Shown: piece after piece, positions 27,101-39,813 of the stretch
Position numbering within the stretch: the first letter of the stretch is position 1
How the letters are laid out: each line of letters begins with the position of its first letter
Assembly (NCBI GenBank): GCA_022829145.1
Contig: CM040758.1
Coordinates: forward strand, 15,728,628 to 15,792,627
Direction of reading: 5' to 3'
DNA from: Albula goreensis
Taxonomy: Eukaryota; Chordata; Actinopteri; Albuliformes; Albulidae
Length of the DNA: 64,000 nt
The notes under the pieces: generated by a model
The model's input: the letters and a program-made list of their open reading frames with translations, nothing else
What the model was told of the DNA's origin: nothing
The model's database searches: none
Translations under genes and position numbers: made by a program

Positions 27101-30100
27101 GTGATAAAGGAGTATACCATGTGGGTACTTATTGCTGGAGGTGAGTTGTGAGTAATGTTGGCGGTTAGCCACTCAGGAGTTGCCTTTTGAAACAGATGTG
27201 TAAAATGGGTGTTGACTGGCAGGTTTGGACTGCAGCACAGTCCAAATGTAGTACAGAATGTAGGTGCAAATGTAGTACCTTTCCAGATTTAAGGTGCACT
27301 GTGGGGATGGCTGCCAAGCTCTCTGATAACAGGGAATGGTCCTAAGCATGTCCAAAGCCATGACAGCTCCATCCTCAGTATCTGTCTCCACTCCACTTCA
27401 AATCCCCCAGGGATCAAAGGCATCTCCATGTCTCTCTGACTGAGCAAGGACTAAACCATCGATGAGACAGATACCGCGCACCCTGCAGCCCCCATGCACG
27501 CACACAAGTGTACTCAAGCACATGCTGTTTTCCTACAGCCATACTGAAGTGGTTGTATTGTTTGATAATATATAATTTTATGTCATGTGATTTTTTTATT
27601 AACAGGAAGTATCATATAATTAAGAAGATTCATTGCTGGAATGTTGAGCTAAGGGTCAGTCTTCACAGCAGTGCTTTGTGCTGAACTTATTTGTTTAATG
27701 AGGGTTTTTAATTGACATGGTTTTTTCTGCGACAAGAACAGCCAAAAATAACAAGTGTTCGGTTTTATTCATTTAGCTAATTTGGCAGATGTTTGACAAA
27801 GCTGAAGAGTTATACAGTTTTTACCTTTAACAGTTTCCAAGCTTTTGGTTATGCCCTGGACAGACTAGTTACCTGGATCTGTGTGACTAGATACAGCTGA
27901 CAAACTACTCAGACCCACATACGTTTTTATCAAAAATGGGTACATTTTTTCCAGTCTCAGCAGGCTCATGTAAACCCAAGCAGTTGAAAACAGTTGTAAT
28001 GTAACAGGTGCAAGTAATGTTCAGTTAACTGCATAATCAATGCTACAAATTCCATGCTTTATTTCAGGTTGAATTACTGTCAATGTGGCAGCAGTGTTAC
28101 TCTCCTCATCTGTGTGTTCGCAGACCCTAGGTCAGTGTGTGGAGTGTCACGCCCCTGCTGTTGAATTCTCTGCTCTGCCTCTTGGAGGTGTGTGCATGCC
28201 TTACCCATGCATAAGGGTAGAAGTTGCTTTTGCCCCTCGTTGCCATAGCATTATGTCATGCTCATTGTGCAATGACACAGCAACATTTGACCATACAGGC
28301 CTTTGTTAAGTAAAGGTCCAGCCAATGAATGTGTGAGGGTGAATTTTATTCCTGTTTGTGCATGGAAACTTTATATATACGTGATGTTTTACACCAATGG
28401 GTGGGCACAGTTCCTCTTATGATTTACTTTGCCTTTACATAGCTCCTGTAGTTATTTTTTTCTGTACATACTTTGTTCCATTGATCCCTAGATTTAATTT
28501 ACCGAGTTAAAGTGTAAGAGGATAAAGATGTAATTTGGATTGCCACTGTATTCTGATAAGACATCTGTGAGACCCTGAGTTGCACAACATGGGAACACAG
28601 GATAGTTCTTATTCACAGCACTTTGATAACAGCATTCCTCTCTACTCAATGCAGTATGCTTTTTGCACAAAATAAAAAAACTGTTAAACTGACCTCAGGG
28701 AGTGAGGAAAAATCAGATTTACAAATCTTTTTTGTCTTGTCTAATATCTATTTATTTTTTTTTGTTTTAAGTTTGTAAATCTTTTGTAATTAGAGATCAT
28801 TCTAGAATATGTTGATGAATAATTATGGATGGAAAATCGTTGCAATTATCTTCCATTATCATAATCAACTTCAGAATGAAGTACGCCCTTGAAATCAGAC
28901 TCATAAAGAGCAGCATTTTCCTTTAGTTTATTTAATCAGGAACTGAAAAAGGGGGCAGGTCTTCTCCATCCATCGTCACATCATGTTATGACATCTTGTT
29001 TAGACTGAGAGAATTGCAGTTGTATTAAAACCAATTCTGAAGTCTTACACTTAAAATATGAGTTACTCTTTAACAGAAAGGTATTGCTGGCATCAGGTGT
29101 TGACGTACATTTGTAATACCTGCCCCAATGCCAACTGTTCGCTGATCTCCACAGCTCATTAAGTACCATCTGTGGAGACGCCTGACTTATGACTTTGGAT
29201 GATCCGTCATTTTCCGGGTAATGACCACTAACATTGGAAATAAATGCTTAATTAAGCATGCATGGTCAGGAGATGACATTGTAATGAAATGAATCATATC
29301 CCAACTTTCTGCATATTAATTGTCAATGAGGTACATACTGTTTCATGAGAGATTCCACCTTATGAAAAAAAAATATGAAAATGGATATTATATATTGTAT
29401 TTCAGATATAACATTTTTTTAACTGAACAATTTCATGATTCCATCCCTGTATATCTACACAGTATTCCAGACAGGTAGTGTCTTACAAAACCAACACCAG
29501 TTTTTTATTTTATTTTATTTTTGTAATTGGGGAGAATTTTCTGCAGTCAATAATTGTCAGTGTAGCTCAGTTAATCATTCATTATTCCACAGATTAGATG
29601 TACATGGAATTTACCTCAGTACAGAGGAAATATCTGGCCTGGTTTATGGATGTGCTTGCTTTGTTGTTCAAGCGCTTGCACCTTAAGTGAGCATAAACAC
29701 ATATGCACACATCTTTAGCCCGTTTGTATTTTTTTTGCATGTGTATGTGGTGTACGCATATGTATGCATGCATGCTGGAAGGCGTGTTTGTGTTCATGTG
29801 CAATTTTGTGCATACATTTATGCTGTTGGTTTCCTTCACTCTGCAGAGAGCTCTCGCCTCCCTGCACCTGACACCAGAGCCTGGCTCTCTGCCAGGGTGG
29901 AGCCAGGCTGAAGTTACCCAGGAAGGGCGGGGCTCAGAGCCTCAATGTTCACCTCATTATCACTGCTGCCATTCCTTCTCCACATGGATCATCTCACATT
30001 AGCTTCCCCAGTTATTATTTTACCCACAGACACCCCAGTCTTTTAACCTTTTTGAAAATGATTGTGGAGGAAGGTCATCTGCTGTAGTTTATCAAACATG

Positions 30101-31879
30101 GAAACATCTCCCTAATCCCTGTTTTTTAAACATTACATAGCTGATCTTGTATGAATCGTCTATCTTATTGTTTTCTATAAATCTTGTGGGCAGACTGCTA
30201 ATATTGGGCTTAGGGTTATATATTGGGTTTTTCAGAGGTGATATCATCATTCCAGAAGTGTGGATTAAATCTAGTAATTGTTAGCATTTTACTGTAATGT
30301 GAAAACAAAATTTACTGTGACGTGATTGGATTTTTTTTTTCTTTTTACCTTGTCCAGAGACCGTTTTGCACTGGCACAGCCATGAATAATCACAATAATA
30401 ATAATTGTTTCAACTGGTAGTCGTAGACTGTTTGTTTGGATTGAACACAATGGATTCATTGGTCTCACGCAGAGGATATTTTTTGCCATATTCAGAGGTC
30501 AGCAAAATTAACATTTTAATCGGATTTGGATGTAAAAAAAATCTGTTCAAAATTGTGCCCCTACTGTACTCAATTCCTAAGCCTCTTCAGTTTTTATTAA
30601 ATATGGCATACAGACTATCAATCTGCTTAGTGGTTCAAAATTGAGTGCACAGAACTGTATTTACTGATTAATTTGTCAGAACACAATTAAGAGTGTCACT
30701 ATTTATTCATGGATTTGACAAAACACATACGATGCTGAGCTCAGTGACGGAAGTGAGGCGTTCTGTTTTAAAATAAATACATTTGTTTGTACAGAAAGTA
30801 GGCCATTTGCTGACTGTTACTGAGACAGCTGTCTGTAAACTGGCTCATTTTTTATAAAAATAATAGTTCAACTGTAATAAACATCTTAACATACTTTATC
30901 TTTTCCTGTGTGGTAGAAACAGGGTAGAAACACTATTTTGCCTATGTGTATGTAAACATATGAATAAATATGCTAAATATAATAGGAAAAAAGGTGCACA
31001 AGTCATAAAAATGTAAAATAAAAGCAAGGAATGTGTATTCAAAAATCTAGAAATTGTACTAAAGGCTGGCAATGATTTGTATTCATTTGTATTTTATATT
31101 TCTAGTAAAATATTTTATAAATGCTAGGCACTGTATATTCACCCAAACCTTTTATTCCCTTTTTGTTCCTTTATTTTCCCATTGTTAGCTAACGATTCAC
31201 AGAGAATACAAAATTGTAGATTTCCCTGGGCAAGGTCAATGGCAGGGTTGGGGGTTGATCAAGTCAACAGTCATCCAGTTTGAAGTGAAAAGCTCTTCAG
31301 TTGTTCAGCATGGCCTGGTGAAGTGTCATTGGAGTGGAATAGTGAACACATGAGAAGAGACTGGAGCAGGGGTTATGGGATTTGGGGAGAGGGTCACTGA
31401 TTGCACCGCTAATTATAAAAGCAAACCTGTGGCATATAACCCTTCTTACCCCAGAGACCAGGTAGTGGGGCTGATATGGCTGCCAGGTTCAGAAGGATGA
31501 ACTGCCTCCAGAACAGATTATTCTCTGTGACAAACCATGTGTAGTGTACCCTACACTTTACAAAGCACAGCTGTATAGTTAAAGTCTTTCACAACGAAGT
31601 TTTTAGTTTGATACACTGATGACATTATATCAGAGGCCCTTTCCAAAAGTTACAGGTGTCCATTGAGTCTGGAATGGATTTCCTGTTTTATAAGGCTGTG
31701 TATGACCACATGGGATTTTAATTCCCTGGTTTTGAACAGATTGTGTTGCACAAGCAGGCAGAAGGCTGATGTAGTTGTTCTGATCGGTAGAAGCTGTGGT
31801 ATCTGGTGGAGAAAGTGGGGTGGGGGTGTTGCAGGATCTCATCTAAGTACCCCCTCCACTCCTTTTTCCAGGCCCCATT

Positions 31880-32160
31880 CCACCCCCTGAGTACCGGCCT
31901 TTGAGCTATGTGGCTACATTAAACCAGCACCGGGGAAACAGGACTAATCCAGCGCCTCACGGGACGCACCCCGTGACCCCTCTGTCCTAAGGAATGCACA
32001 CTAACCATCGGGACATTTCCCCTGCATCTCCTCCCAGGCAGCGGGTCACATTGTAAACACGGATCAAATTATTTCCCATTTCCATCCGATATGTTGTCAA
32101 TTACAGAGACGAGCGCTCTGGAGAACTGAAGGATTTGCAGGGGGAGTTACTGACCTGTAC
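31880..32160. promoter_or_regulatory. candidate conserved non-coding element
   Basis: A CpG-containing mixed-complexity block (GGGACGCACCCCGTGACC near 31960, GAGACGAGCGCTCTGG near 32105) between AT-rich flanks, with no coding frame of note. It could be regulatory or a non-coding exon. Confidence 0.22.
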
Positions 32161-33059
32161 TACTCATAATCACTTATCAAAAAAGAAATAATAAAATAAA
32201 AACACTTCTCTGTTTGATATACAGTTGTGCTTGGAATACATTCCTGACATGTACATGAAAAGTAATGCACTCAGTTGGGGACTTCAAAGTCTTGCTGTGG
32301 TAGATCCATAACCTTTCAGGGTGCGGCAAACATATACTATTCACAAAGTGAAAATCATCAGGGGGATTGTATTTTGCTGGCATGTCAGGAGTGTGCACAT
32401 ATGGAGCAGCATATGTAAGTACATAATCACAGACCCTGCAGTTTTGGGCCAAAGTATGCAGAGGTATTGAAAGGCAATATTTATAGTCTGCTCTCCTCAT
32501 TCCTCATGGTTCCTTTGGCCATAAAGGGAGATGTCGTGAAATGAAGGCTGGAAAACCTGGAACCTTTTAAAATACATGTCTGACTATACAATAAGTAAGT
32601 GCAGTAAATGAAAGGCAGGAACATTATTCACATGTAGGAAAATGACATTCATGGATGCGTTGAATATTCTGTTCCTGACTGTGATGTTCTCATATTCTAA
32701 TGCACTAAAACAAATGCATCAAAGTTCTGTTGATTGATAACTGCTGTTCTTTCAACTTTCAGTTCATTAAATTTAGGATTTTTTAAGTGCTTTGAATGAA
32801 GTGGTTTTTTTTTCCCAGAAAAGAGCATAAAATTACAAATTATGAAACATTGCATTATACAGAGAACATGAACAACAGTTATAAAGGCCTAGCTAACACT
32901 CCAGGACCAAAGAGGAAGAATTTAATATCACTCCAGTGCTACTGGAAGTTAACTATGCCTGCCTAGAACCAAGACACAAGCAGTAAATACGTACAATAAA
33001 ACATGACTCATAAAATTCCATAAAAATATCCTGAATCAATAAATGGCAAATGCTTAGGA

Positions 33060-34110
33060 GTGGGGATTGGATGAAGCAAAGCTGTAGTCTGAGGAGAAGC
33101 AGTGTTATTTCTGTGTTGATATGAGGAAATAGGTCCAGGAGCAGGGAAAGTTTAAAGGGAATGTAGCGGATCTCTTTGTCGGTCAGAGTGAACTTAAGGC
33201 AGTTATTTTCCATCCAGCTGAGTTGTCCTTCGAACAAAATCTGATTTGTGCTGAGATCAGTGTGTGTTGAATTGAGGAATGGGAAGTGGGAGTACATAAC
33301 AGATTCAGGGAACTGCATGACAAGGAAGAAAAGGAAGGGGAATTGAGAGTCTGACAGCTCAGCTCCATGGCCCTGACATTATGACATAACCTCCAAAATA
33401 CTGGTTAGACTGTTAAACACAAAGTCCTGAAGCAGCCCCCAGAGGGTTACACATTAGCCTATTTTAGATCAGTACCTGAAATCATCAATGTAGCCAAGGT
33501 GAACAAGAGAGGCAGGTGGTTGACTGTCAAAAGCCACAGAGAGGTTGAAGGGGATAAGAACTCCTTGAGTGGCACAAGTGAGGGAATGGGATCCAAAGCA
33601 CAGGTGGTTAGTAGGTATGATGCCAGCAGTTAAGATGTCCTTTAGAGGTTTCGCTCACTTCCGTTCTGCAGCATGAAGTTTGATCCTGTTGCGGAGAAAA
33701 TCTGTTAGCCTTGGACATGATGGAAGGTGGATGAAGCAGGCTGAACGTGAGGGCAGGGAGAGCCAAGGGCAGGTAATACAGAGCAGGGGAGTGTTGGGGC
33801 AGCAGAGTCAGAAGAAACACAGGTGAATGAGTCACTGAGTAAGGTGGACAGGTCCCTCAGGAAGACCAGGTCCAGCTGATTGCCCACCTTGCACATAGAG
33901 AGACAGTAAGGCTGAGGTTAGAGGAGTAGAATAAAGAGGAGAAATCCAGATGACTGTGGGTGATGACTGACCCAGGTGAATGCTGAAATCCCCCTGCAGG
34001 AGCACTGAGCACTGCTTCATCCTCTTGGAAGGAGATGAGAAGGATGTCTGTTTCCTCAAGAAAATCTCCCTGGGGTCTGGTGCTTGATAAAAAACAACAA
34101 TCAACATACT
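33060..34110 (-). pseudogene. decayed L2/CR1-type non-LTR retrotransposon (LINE), antisense
   Basis: Read on the minus strand, remnants of one LINE polyprotein appear in the expected order but in shifting frames. Endonuclease pieces are FLEETDILLISFQED (about 34018-34065), LLQGDFSIHLG (about 33968-33998, the GDFN-H-type motif) and GNQLDLVFLRDLSTLLSDSF (about 33825-33888). Next come a linker-like RIKLHAAERK (about 33658-33690), a reverse-transcriptase motif-A remnant LSVAFDS (about 33520-33545), and WMENNCLKF with a following YIPFKLSLLLDL (about 33130-33215). The YADD-type catalytic motif was not found, which suggests an internal deletion before the last piece. Such elements copy themselves by target-primed reverse transcription; this copy is inactive. 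The sub-family (L2/Maui or Rex-like) is not certain. Confidence 0.8.
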
Positions 34111-37100
34111 ATTGTAGTTATTGTAACAGCATGAACATCAGATGAGGAGGGAGAGGGATGAGAGGAGGGGAAAGCAGAAAGCTTGGATGGAGAAATAAAT
34201 GGTTCAGTTGCACTATCCTGGCCAGATGGACAGGGTGCGTAGGAGAAGTTACAGTAGAAAAGACTGCCAGGTTTGTATTGTTGTTAAGGCCAATTTTGTG
34301 TTTTAGTGAAGGTGCATAGGGAACAGGATGCATTGCCAGTCCTCTGGGTGGCAGAGTGGCAGTTCTATAGGCCTCCTGCATAACAGGTTATTGCTAAGAG
34401 TAATGGAATAATTGCCTTACAACTTAAATGATCGTTCAAAATGGTAATTATGCTTTACAATCTTCTGTTCAGCTCGTCTTTCAGCTAGTTTATACACACA
34501 ATTGCTGGTAAGACTAGACACATAGCAAATAAATAAAGTAAAAATGTGATCACGCGAATGTCTCCAATCACAAGAAATGTCAGAGAATTAATGCAAGTAT
34601 GGTGAGAGGTGAAACTGAACTTGCCATCAGTAGCTCACTCTGTACCTGATGAAAATGTACGCTTCTGGTATGACATGGTGGGCTGAATGTAATGTGGTTC
34701 TCCACAGTGGTCCTTATGTTCTACTGTTCTAAACCAAACACATCAAGATTCTGTCAAGATTGACATCTTAGAATTAAGCCTTCAAAGTATCTTATCAGCT
34801 TGTGCTTCCTGGTTTCTCTTTCTACTTAACTTGATTTCAGGCTTTGATCTCATGAAGTATTTCTCATTACCAAAGATGCCATGGTTAATAAGGGTGCATG
34901 TTTACTTCACACATCAAACGCTGAGCATAGCATTACGTAAACATCCTGAGGCTGTCTAAGGGTCATGCTACTGCAACAGAGAAGGACCAGTGGGTCATGG
35001 AAGTGTTGTTTGGGAGTCACTGTTGGTCATTAACAGTCACAGTGATGGTGGAGTATAAGAGTCAAATGTATCATTTTGATTGTATGTTACCAAGAGAGTT
35101 TTTTGGGGGTAACAGAATGCATCTGGGGTTAGGGAAGTAACTTGTGGATTATCTGAGAGGCAGTGACTCATGGAAGGAGCTGTAGATTGTGGATTATGGG
35201 AATCAATGTGGGTGGTGGGAGTCTGAGTGGTTTGTTGAAGCAGCAGTTGGTTGTGGGTTATATGGAGGAGGAAAAAAACATCTGCCACAAATATTTTGCA
35301 ACTGACCTTTTCTCTTCAGAGGGAACAGCTTGCTGTCAATGGATTGGGCTTTCATGAGCTAGCCAGAGAGTTCAGGGCTTAGAGATGCACTCTGAAAGAT
35401 TAGTCTTGTAGGAGTCAATTTACAACAGACATGTTAACACATGGCGCTGTTGAAAAGTAAAACTGGTAAACTCAATGTAAAATGCAAACAAAATTTCAAT
35501 GACTGATTGTGGGGGGCTACACTAGATGTGTCATGTTAAAAGGATTTACTTCCATGTGCACTGCTGTTGTATTCAATTGGAAACTGAAGTTGTCTGTTCA
35601 AGGAGGCAGCTGGGAGGAAGGCCATCTTTGAATAAATCGATAAATACATCGCTTGCCTTGTGTTCATTGGCTGTTTCCTGATCGCATTTTCTGGGGAGTG
35701 GTGAACAAATTTGTTCAGGCTCTTCATGTGTCTAAGAGATGTAAGGGTATTACCCTTCAGGGGCAGCAGAATGCATTTCAGTAGGGCTCTTTGACAGCAC
35801 ATCACAGACTGGACCTCAGTCACATCCCCCAACACACTACCATTTAAGAATTGTATTAGGTACCAAAATCTTCATTTTGCTGATTTTTTATGTTGCACTT
35901 GAACTGTCTTGGTTCCAAAAAAAAAAAAACTGTGATAAGAAAAAAAAGAAGCCGATTACCCAAAAGACTGTGGTGCCAGCTGAAATGCTGTTGACCCTGT
36001 ATGTCACAGTGGACACATTCCAGACCATAGTTTTAGAGTTTTACAGCATCTACATTCACACTCAAACCTGCTTTTTGACTCATAATGGGGCTGTTTTGTG
36101 AGGAGACTAAAAAGTGAGTGAAAAGCTATTTTTGTGAAAAAAAATTGAAGATTGTTAACATGACTTTAATGATTGTAGATGGGTTAGCTACAACTGTATT
36201 TCAAGAGTGTAGATAATTGACAGCCCTAGTTGACCTGAATGGTAAGTTCCCATTTTATTTATATATAAGTATATGTAAATGAAAATTTATGTAAATGAAC
36301 ATGAGCACTTCATATGTTGGGCTGTTTTCCTTGAGAATTTCAGACCTCATATTTAAGTGCCGTAGTACTGTCTTGGCAGGCATCCAGTGTAACACGTTGC
36401 TTTTATTGAAATGATTTTGAGGAGATACAGTACAGTAGCCATGCACTTGTTGATAGAGTATTGTTTTTTTTCCTAAAAAGATTTCCGGAATGCTGCCTCT
36501 GTGTGGCCCTCTTTCTGTATATTGCTCTCTTGAGAAAAGCCAGCGAGGCACAGGAGAGTAAAATGTGGACTTTGATAACTCCACATATGCTACAAATGGG
36601 CAGCATTTCTGTTTTTTTTCCTTCAGAACAGCTTTTTGCCAGTTTGCCTTGGATCAGCTGTGTCTGTAATGCATTCTGGGCTGCACTCAATGGGTAGAAC
36701 ACCACAAAACGTTTCACATAGGAAACGATAGCTGATTTGGTCCAGAGCTTGAGGTTGTTGAGTGGGCTTAACATTCCCCCAGACGTCACCTCCCATCAGC
36801 CCCTGGGCAGAACGATTTATGGCATTTTGAGTGCTTCCATGTACCCATTGAACTGTTTTTCTGCTCACTGATTTCACATACTGTACATGAGGAAGAGGAT
36901 TAGGCTGTCAATTACTACTGAAGAGGTGCAACCAGTGTGTCTGATAGGGTGCTGACATACAGCCAATGCACAAGTTACAAGTTCAGAAACTGCTAATTAC
37001 AGTAACTATTGTCTTCTACTGTTAATGAGACCACAACTATCTTTAAGTAGCAAGTTTGTTAGATGTTTGTCCCCTGTGCATATGTACATTAAGATATACA

Positions 37101-39506
37101 GGATATCCAAAAGATGCTGACTACTTTGGGATACTGTGTGAAGAGCTGTTTTTAACCAAATTGTAGCACATTTTTATCCAGCTTTTGGAATGTATTATTT
37201 TATTTTTAGGAGGTCTCATCCTTCACCCTCTGTCAGTTGAGCAGAGCACAGATGAGTTTGCATTCTGCAATTTATTTTAACTCTAGGCTCCTTAAGCCTG
37301 GCTGCCTCACAGGAGTGTACTCTGTGAGCAGCTGGCTCAGGTAGACTGTGGGAATGTGAGATACCAGTGGAGTTGCACTGGCCTGATAAAACAAGGACAG
37401 TCTCCCCAACATCATCCCTTTCTCCAAGGCCACACTATGGTCAGTTGTGCACCTCCATGCCTAGTTACCAGCCATAGTCCACACCTGAGTGGCCAGCCTT
37501 GTATGTTGAGGGGGAATGGTCAGAAGTAGTTGCTCTCATGTAGCCAATGGTTGATGTTATGATTAGAAGTGGTTTTTAAAAGGTAGAAATATCCCTCCAA
37601 ACTATTTTTGACTACATTCATATTGCTTTGGGGGTTTGAGAAGGAAGTTGGTTAGAGGCATAAATGTGTTTTCCATTTTCTTTTCCTGTTATGGTCAATT
37701 TCTTACAGCTGTATCAACCTGTCTAAAATGTTCTGCAGTGGGTCCACCTCTTGAGTGTGGAACCCTACAATGGACCCCTCCCAAAACACCCCTTTTTGTG
37801 GTCAACACCCTACTGCTTGTCACAATCCGTGACTTTTTCAAAACTGTTCATTTTCCTAATGCAGATAAATATAACAAGTCTCCTAAGCCGAAACATCACC
37901 ATTAAAGGAAAAGAGAGCACTCTCTGCCACTGATTTAACCAGAGGGGCACTGCCGCCCTCACCCTAACGCAAGAACTTTAATCTGTTTCAGAGTGTAATG
38001 CCCTGGTAAGTGGATTAGAGTAAAAAGATACTACAGATTTTATTATTACCAAGACGTTAAGCATAAAAATGTATGTTGGGTATAAGAAGAAGCCATTAAT
38101 AAGATTCACTTGCAAACAAAACATGTGTTTCTGGCTTCTTCTCATGTTGTGCAAGTGGTAAATGAATAACTGAATCAAGCAGAGAAGTTTAAAAGTGTGC
38201 TGCCAGTTTTAGCCTCTCATTTTGAAGGTGCTTTTAAATACAGCATATGCTCATGTTTTTTCTGCTGTCGGAGATGGTACATGATGGATAATGCTTTGTT
38301 TTTAAAATGTTATTGAAGATAATCGATTGTGGAATCAGAAAGGAAGAAATTATACTGAATGGAAGTATGTGGCTGATTGTTCTCATTACTTCTCTTCAAT
38401 TATGCAATCAGCAATGTTCTTCTGCATAATTTGTCCAGTTTTGACAGCTGTACAGACCTATAGAATATTGTGTATATTAAGATCATGACATAGTATTTTC
38501 TGTGATGGAACCAGAAGAATTTCCTTCTTCCTAGTCCCATTGCTTAGCATGTTGTTATGAAGTTATGGATTGATTGCATTGATTGGGTTTGGACTATTAT
38601 CATACAAATCATGGCTTTATTTTACCATGGCTTTATTTTTCTACTGCACAAATTTAACATTTAATTGTGTTTAAAGGCATAAGGGAATCCTCAAGGATAT
38701 ACAGAAAATGTGGCTCAGCCTCAAATCAAAATGTGATATGGAGACAGCTCTATGAATGATTAAAATACATTGAATCAGTGTATTTTGATGACAGTTTCAG
38801 CATTTCAGAGATCTGAAAAACCTTAATTTCTGATGCGTGCATATGTACTGTGAATGATTTCAATCTGAGGTTCTACTGTTTCAAAATACATGTTCCTATT
38901 TAACTGCCACATTTTACATATGACCTAACATCTTATGACATACCTCCCTAGACCAGAGTTACTTTATCTGACAGAAGCAGATTCACAGTGTCACATTTAC
39001 CCACCAATGCCAATTATCATCCACATTCAAAATAAATATATATGATTGGAATTGAACAGACAGCATTACATTATGACCTCTTTTGCAGGTTATATGTCAC
39101 CATTGTAGCTGTGCCACCTCTGCAGACGTTCTGTGGTCAAGTTAGACTATCATTTTCTTTGGCTTTGCAGTCCTCTTGTTTTTGCGTTGGCAGAAGTAAA
39201 TCTATAAATGTCATGTTGGTAATAATGAGCAGTTTTCCCTTCACATGAATCCTCTGTACTCCTACATGTGGGTACCTCACAGAGATTGAGTAGCACACTG
39301 ATATCATTTGACCTTGTCAGCATAACACAGTTTTTTTTTTCTTCGTCGAATCCCTCATAGCATCCCATAAAAAGCCTTTTACTAGCCATGAAGACCATAG
39401 CAGTCCTGTGCAGCTGTCCTTGAGTTATGTTGCTCATGTAATTAGGCTGGAAGCAAGCACTAGACTTAGCTTATTTTATTATTTCACAATGGCCATTCAA
39501 CATTTA
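34111..39506. other. non-coding DNA, no gene seen
   Basis: The part next to 34.11 kb may include more 5' LINE sequence (to about 34.38 kb), but I could not match it. Elsewhere only short frames without domains occur. A degenerate GTGGGAGTC-like pattern at 34980-35270 and an imperfect duplication of ATGGCTTTATTTT near 38610-38640 were noted. Confidence 0.5.
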
Positions 39507-39532
39507 CCCCCCCCCCCCCACCACCACCAGAT
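39507..39532. repeat. poly-C run followed by ACC repeats
   Basis: Thirteen C residues (39507-39519) followed by three ACC units. Confidence 0.95.
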
Positions 39533-39745
39533 GTTAATTAACTACACATAGCCGTGCCAAGGCCTGTGCGCACTCTCCTGCCTAGTTGTTTGAGTTAACA
39601 CACCAAAATCAATGTCGAGTGTTCCATTAATGTTTGCATGCATTTAATGATTACACCACATCAGCCCTAGCTCACTGTGGTTTTCCTCTGTTTTGCCAAG
39701 CTTTTCTTTAAAAATTAATTTCTTGGTAATTAATTTTATTTGCTA
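39530..39745. promoter_or_regulatory. candidate enhancer with TAATTA motifs
   Basis: A non-repetitive block with GATGTTAATTAACTAC near 39530, TTAATGATTACACC near 39645 and TTGGTAATTAATTTT near 39723. No coding frame. It ends just before the TG microsatellite. A regulatory role is inferred. Confidence 0.25.
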
Positions 39746-39768
39746 CCTACCCTAAAGAGTGGGGTTAT

Positions 39769-39813
39769 TGTGTGTGTGTGTGTGTGTGTGTGTGCGTGCA
39801 TGTGTTTGTGTGT
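39769..39813. repeat. TG microsatellite
   Basis: A TG run with minor interruptions (CG, CA, TT) toward its right end. Confidence 0.95.

Larger units (their letters stand above)
22701..33059. other. long AT-rich non-coding stretch, no gene seen
   Basis: Contains only short unsupported frames. Simple repeats are AAT (23415-23433), poly-A (24134-24148) and AC (24171-24189). A mixed-complexity block lies at 31880-32160. I recognised no exon, RNA gene or transposon in this 10 kb. Confidence 0.55.

Noticed and set aside
34118-34381. Possible 5' extension of the LINE
   Set aside because: It is adjacent to and on the same strand as the LINE, but no LINE motif could be recognised, so it was not included in the element.
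34980-35290. Degenerate repeat pattern (GTGGGAGTC / GTGGGTTAT)
   Set aside because: Units are too diverged to define a period by eye.
35536-35835. 99-codon minus-strand frame that looked protein-like
   Set aside because: I could not match it to any family, including LINE proteins, and nothing nearby supports a gene.
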